Assembly (NCBI RefSeq): GCF_016908375.1
Contig: NZ_JAFBDS010000012.1
Span: 18,814 to 82,813, forward strand
Direction: 5' to 3'
Source of the DNA: Amphibacillus cookii
GTDB taxonomy: Bacteria > Bacillota > Bacilli > Bacillales > Amphibacillaceae
DNA: 64,000 nt
Part shown: positions 62,198 through 64,000 of the stretch, one piece after another
Numbering within the stretch: the first letter of the stretch is position 1
How the letters are laid out: the number at the start of each line of letters is the position of its first letter
Notes under the pieces: model-generated
Databases searched by the model: none
What the model was told of the DNA's origin: nothing
Seen by the model: only the letters and a program-made list of their open reading frames with translations
Program-made: the position numbers and the translations under genes

Positions 62198-63001
62198 TTA
62201 CTGCGACTTCGAATTGTTTGCTCTATTATAACAAGCAACAAGCACCTCTTCCATCATTTGATCAAATTGATACTGATCAAATACTTCTAGCGCAGATGCT
62301 GTAACTCCTCCAGGACTAGCGACATCATCCATAAGGTCTTTAGGACATTTTAAATCCGATGTTAACATCTCTGCCGCCCCTCTTATCATTTGAGCTACAA
62401 GTTGCTTAGCCACAACTTCAGAGACTCCGGTGTCTTCAGCTTTTCCGATTAGCACATCTGCCATCCGATAAACAAAAGCTGGCGCACTTCCCGTTATCGG
62501 CGTTAAGGCATGTACTTGTTGCTCAGTTAACTTTTTAAACTTGCCAATACTAAACAATATTTTTTCAACAAAGTATTCTTGTTCATCTGTTACATGCGCG
62601 CCTGGCGCAAATAATGTCATTGACTCCCCTTTCGATGCTGCAGTATTCGGCATTACCCATGCAACAGCAGCCTTGTCAGGAAGGCGTTCTTCCATATAAG
62701 AGATATCAATCCCGGCAGCTACCGTTATAATCAATTGATCCGTCATCACTTGCGCCAAATTAGCCAACACTTCCTCGTGGGCTTCTGGAGGCATAGCCAA
62801 GATGACAATATCTTGATCGGAAACATGTTCCTGCCACTGGGTGGTTGCGTCTACAGCAAACCTTCTTTCCACTTCACTCAAGCGCTCAGGATTACCATTA
62901 TTAGCAACGAGTACATTAACAAAATCTGCCTTCTTCAACCCTTTTATAATCGCCTGCGCCATTCTACCTGCACCAACAATTAATATTTTTTCATTTGACA
63001 C
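62198..63001 (-). CDS. proC: Pyrroline-5-carboxylate reductase
   Basis: 267 residues. The last step of proline synthesis. Rossmann motif ILIVGAGRMAQAIIKG; ITGSAPAFVYRMADVLI and the P5CR signature DDVASPGGVTASALEVF are clear. GTG start with AGGAGGGTG 7 nt upstream. Proline is a compatible solute in many Bacillaceae, which suits the suspected salt tolerance. Confidence 0.93.
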   Translation of the reverse strand: MSNEKILIVGAGRMAQAIIKGLKKADFVNVLVANNGNPERLSEVERRFAVDATTQWQEHVSDQDIVILAMPPEAHEEVLANLAQVMTDQLIITVAAGIDISYMEERLPDKAAVAWVMPNTAASKGESMTLFAPGAHVTDEQEYFVEKILFSIGKFKKLTEQQVHALTPITGSAPAFVYRMADVLIGKAEDTGVSEVVAKQLVAQMIRGAAEMLTSDLKCPKDLMDDVASPGGVTASALEVFDQYQFDQMMEEVLVACYNRANNSKSQ

Positions 63002-63213
63002 CTTTCTTCACCCTCCTCAAGTACTTTAAATTTACCACTTTTCAAATAATCGATTACTATTTTATAGATGCTTCAAACACTTGCATGTCACTTATCATTA
63101 TGTAGTTGATTGAAGCACAAGTTACTCTCCATTTATACTATACAGCTACGCATGAAGCTTGACAACGTTATCGGAAAAATAATTCTATTTTGATCATCCC
63201 CTGAGCAAATTAA

Positions 63214-63243
63214 AAATCGATGAAGCCTAGACTCCATCGATTT
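63214..63243 (-). terminator. Terminator of ohr
   Basis: AAATCGATG (63214-63222) with CATCGATTT (63235-63243), a 9-bp stem. On the minus strand TTAATTTG follows. Confidence 0.75.
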
Positions 63244-63252
63244 CTATCAGCT

Positions 63253-63672
63253 TTACACCGCATGTACCTCCAGTTTAACATCAATATTGCCCCTTGTTGC
63301 TTTAGAGTACGGACAGAAGTCATGTGCCTGTTTAGCCAAATCCTCTGCTTCTTTCTGTGAAATACCTTTAATTTCCACGTGCAGGACAACAGCTATTTTA
63401 AAGCCATTATCTGCACTATCCTTTAACAAACTGACATCAGACGATAGGGTTGATTCGATATTTTTTTTGGCTTTTGAGGCCATTAAATTTAATGCACCAT
63501 CAAAGCAAGCGGCATATCCAGCAGCAAATAGTTGTTCAGGATTCGACCCCGCCTCACTACTTTCACTCGCAGGATCAACTAAATTCAAGTCAATCACGCC
63601 ATCATCAGACTTAACATGACCTTCACGACCACCTTGAGCTACAGCATGTGAGGTAAATAATACATCACTCAT
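63253..63672 (-). CDS. ohr: Organic hydroperoxide resistance protein Ohr
   Basis: 139 residues of the OsmC/Ohr fold. The two catalytic cysteines are Cys56 in GYAACFDGAL and Cys120 in DFCPYSKAT, which places it in Ohr rather than OsmC. It reduces organic peroxides with dihydrolipoamide. AAGGAG sets the ATG. No OhrR regulator gene lies in the window. Confidence 0.9.
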   Translation of the reverse strand: MSDVLFTSHAVAQGGREGHVKSDDGVIDLNLVDPASESSEAGSNPEQLFAAGYAACFDGALNLMASKAKKNIESTLSSDVSLLKDSADNGFKIAVVLHVEIKGISQKEAEDLAKQAHDFCPYSKATRGNIDVKLEVHAV

Positions 63673-63909
63673 TCTTTTATCACTCCTTAAATATATTAGC
63701 CTTTATATTAACTATTCCTTTTTCATCAATTATTAAACATCGATTTTTTAAAATTCCCTTGTATTTGTCTTTAGCGAATGAACTAGTTTTTCTTATATTT
63801 CGCACTTATAAACTCGCTACCTCTTTATCAGATCACTTCAGATTTGGCTTGACTACCGACAGCGGAGAGTTAAAAAGTAAGGTTGCAATACGTTGAAAAT
63901 TCTCTAACT

Positions 63910-64000
63910 ATAGAAATGGGTTCAGTCATCCAGTGATTCGCTTTCCGCAGGCACGGCTTCAGCTAACTCATGTGCGCACCAAACGCGCACATGAGTGGAT
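63910..64000 (-). repeat. Family B palindromic REP-like element, inverted copy cut by the window end
   Basis: ATAGAAATGGGTTCAGTCAT, CCAGTGATTCGCTTTCCGCA, GGCACGGCTTCAGC, then ACTCATGTGCGCACC and GCGCACATGAGTGGAT. It is the reverse complement of the 13752-13885 core, with a single difference noticed over about 85 nt. The 63673-63909 stretch before it shows no gene. Confidence 0.8.

Overview
The window is AT-rich DNA from a low-GC Gram-positive bacterium. Strong AGGAGG-type ribosome binding sites, frequent TTG/GTG starts, CssRS/HtrA, YkwC-, YfkM- and TrhO-like proteins, Fur and ARG boxes, FMN and TPP riboswitches and an ectoine-type uptake operon point to a Bacillaceae member, probably halotolerant or alkaliphilic. 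The genus cannot be fixed from the sequence alone. No rRNA, tRNA, CRISPR array or intact transposase was seen.

Layout. 0.3-3.5 kb: ehuBCDA-type ectoine/amino-acid ABC importer. 3.5-6.3 kb: a small membrane protein, a candidate small transcript, and a MacB/LolD-type ABC exporter. 6.9-10 kb: a DUF1672 lipoprotein next to a frameshifted lipase gene with a helical C-terminus, matching the TilA/TslA immunity-toxin pair of the type VII secretion system. 10-17.5 kb: typA, map, a repeat-rich stretch with tiny membrane-peptide ORFs, and a receiver-less winged-helix regulator with an MFS transporter. 17.8-27 kb: CssRS-like two-component genes divergent from htrA, tandem ElaA-like acetyltransferases, a YkwC-like dehydrogenase, trhO, glutathione peroxidase and a methyltransferase. 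27.4-33 kb: a two-component system beside a large FtsX-type ABC exporter. 34-38 kb: riboflavin operon ribD-ribE-ribBA-ribH behind an FMN riboswitch. 38-42 kb: SgrR-type regulator, an RdgB-like NTPase and an MFS transporter. 42.1-42.4 kb: a short type I toxin-antitoxin locus of the holin-like toxin class. 42.5-52.6 kb: murB, a nicotinamidase-like gene and the arginine block argGH-carAB-argF. 52.8-57.3 kb: DUF4349 lipoprotein, ddl, DUF4064 protein, glnK-amtB. 57.4-63.7 kb: yfkM-like gene, thiDME behind a TPP riboswitch, signal peptidase, Fur-regulated flavodoxin, proC, ohr.

The most unusual feature is not a gene. A structured repeat of about 150 nt (family A) occurs about eleven times, almost always in intergenic gaps. 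It has a 5' hairpin (AATCAGTGGG...CCCACTGATT), a nested CGTCCGT...ACGGACG helix and a 3' mini-hairpin (TTATC-TGT-GATAA). Ten of eleven copies read on the plus strand regardless of the strand of the neighbouring genes. It has no terminal inverted repeats, so it looks like a palindrome-ended, single-strand-transposing mobile element (IS200/IS605-derived type), or a structured RNA family. Two other repeat families are also present: a palindromic REP-like element (family B) and a 310-bp MITE-like element with 21-bp imperfect inverted ends (family C).
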